A stretch of DNA of 6,588 nt from NCBI GenBank assembly GCA_020059785.1, contig JAGVBL010000413.1, forward strand, positions 1 to 6,588, written 5' to 3'. A program made the position numbers and the translations under genes. Within the stretch, counting starts at the first letter, position 1, and every line of letters starts with the position of its first letter. This document shows positions 6,118-6,588 of the stretch, in pieces. Origin of the DNA: Ignavibacteriales bacterium. GTDB lineage: Bacteria > Bacteroidota > Ignavibacteria > Ignavibacteriales > Melioribacteraceae. The notes under the pieces are model-generated. The model saw nothing but the letters and a program-made list of their open reading frames with translations, did no database searches and was not told where the DNA came from.

Positions 6118-6588
6118 TTTCAATTTCTGAATATGATAATTTTCTATAACCGCCAGCCGGAATTCCTTTTACATCAAAAGGTCCGTATGTAATCCTTTCA
6201 AGAGAAGTAACTTTATAACCAAGAATTTCGAACATTCTTTTAACAAAATGGTTTCTGCCTTCGGTAGCAGTAACCAAAACTTTTTCGTAAACATGCTTTT
6301 TAAGGAAAGAGATATCTGTGAATTTACTTTTTCTACCATCGAGTGTAATACCTTTAACCAATTTTAACCGGTCTTCTTCTTCTAATTTTCTGTTTAGTGC
6401 GGCTTTATATACACGAGGAATATTATTCTTTGGATGAGTAAGGAAATTTGTAAACTCCCCATCATTAGTTAGAATTAATACTCCGGTGGTATCGTAATCG
6501 AGCCTTCCAACCGGATAAATTTTTTGTCCGGACTTAATCAGGTCTGTAACTTTTCTTCTTCCTTTTTCATCATCTGTAGTAGTAACAA
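6092..6588 (-). CDS. 23S rRNA pseudouridine synthase, RluB/RsuA family, 5' end outside the window
   Basis: The frame is open from the window edge to a stop at 6094-6092, showing the C-terminal 164 residues. RsuA/RluB/RluE/RluF enzymes convert one uridine in rRNA to pseudouridine. The visible part starts just after the expected 'KPKG' region ('VTTTDDEKGRRKV'). It holds the catalytic motif 'YPVGRLDYDTTGVLILTNDG' with the catalytic Asp as fragment residue 30 (codon 6499-6497), then 'HPKNNIPRVY', and the C-terminal block 'TEGRNHFVKRMFEILGYKV' followed by 'YGPFDVKGIPAGGYRKL'. All are typical of the family. The missing N-terminus should carry an S4 RNA-binding domain and the true start. An internal TTG at 6361 falls after the catalytic motif and is not a start. 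RluB (23S helix 80 region) is the best guess, but RluE/RluF or RsuA cannot be excluded from this fragment. It appears to be the first visible gene of the operon. Confidence 0.93.
   Translation of the reverse strand, partial: VTTTDDEKGRRKVTDLIKSGQKIYPVGRLDYDTTGVLILTNDGEFTNFLTHPKNNIPRVYKAALNRKLEEEDRLKLVKGITLDGRKSKFTDISFLKKHVYEKVLVTATEGRNHFVKRMFEILGYKVTSLERITYGPFDVKGIPAGGYRKLSYSEIENVYKKYSK

Noticed and set aside
6092..6361. Short 89-residue reading of the pseudouridine synthase starting at a TTG at 6361
   Set aside because: The frame stays open to the window edge and encodes the catalytic GRLD motif upstream of this TTG, so the real gene starts outside the window.

Overview
The window is an AT-rich bacterial chromosome segment in which every supported gene lies on the minus strand, so the text reads genes from right to left. 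The protein variants point to the Bacteroidota/Chlorobiota/Ignavibacteriota (FCB) group. The YbeY has the 'YLNHxxxTDIISF' form with Asp in place of the third metal His, the tail-specific protease ends its core with 'VYGGGGITPDY' followed by a long C-terminal tail, and most genes lack a clear Shine-Dalgarno sequence. An Ignavibacteria-like organism is my best guess from these features and the presence of a Smg/DUF494 protein. This is an inference; no marker gene settles it.

Layout in transcription order: a 23S rRNA pseudouridine synthase of the RluB/RsuA family (start outside the window, 6588 to 6092); a PBP4-type D-Ala-D-Ala carboxypeptidase, dacB (6117 to 4606); class II lysyl-tRNA synthetase, lysS (4594 to 3086); a membrane-anchored S41 C-terminal processing protease, ctpA (3082 to 1481); a gamma-class carbonic anhydrase-like left-handed beta-helix protein (1466 to 882); the rRNA maturation endoribonuclease ybeY (870 to 427); and a Smg/DUF494 protein (425 to beyond position 1). 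The junctions are a 26-nt overlap, then gaps of 11, 3, 14, 11 and 1 nt. No stretch longer than 14 nt is free of coding sequence, so the seven genes probably form one polycistronic unit. No terminator or intergenic promoter was seen; any internal promoter would have to lie inside a gene.

The genes fall into two themes. Translation and ribosome function is covered by the pseudouridine synthase, lysS and ybeY. Envelope and periplasm is covered by dacB, trimming peptidoglycan peptides, and ctpA, cleaving exported proteins. The carbonic anhydrase-like protein and Smg are of uncertain role. This looks like a housekeeping region. I found no mobile element, CRISPR array, RNA gene or phage feature, and no evidence of a new multi-gene system. 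The points most worth checking are a KPG sequence where DacB should have KTG, the altered third metal ligand in YbeY, and the unusual start sites of ybeY and lysS.
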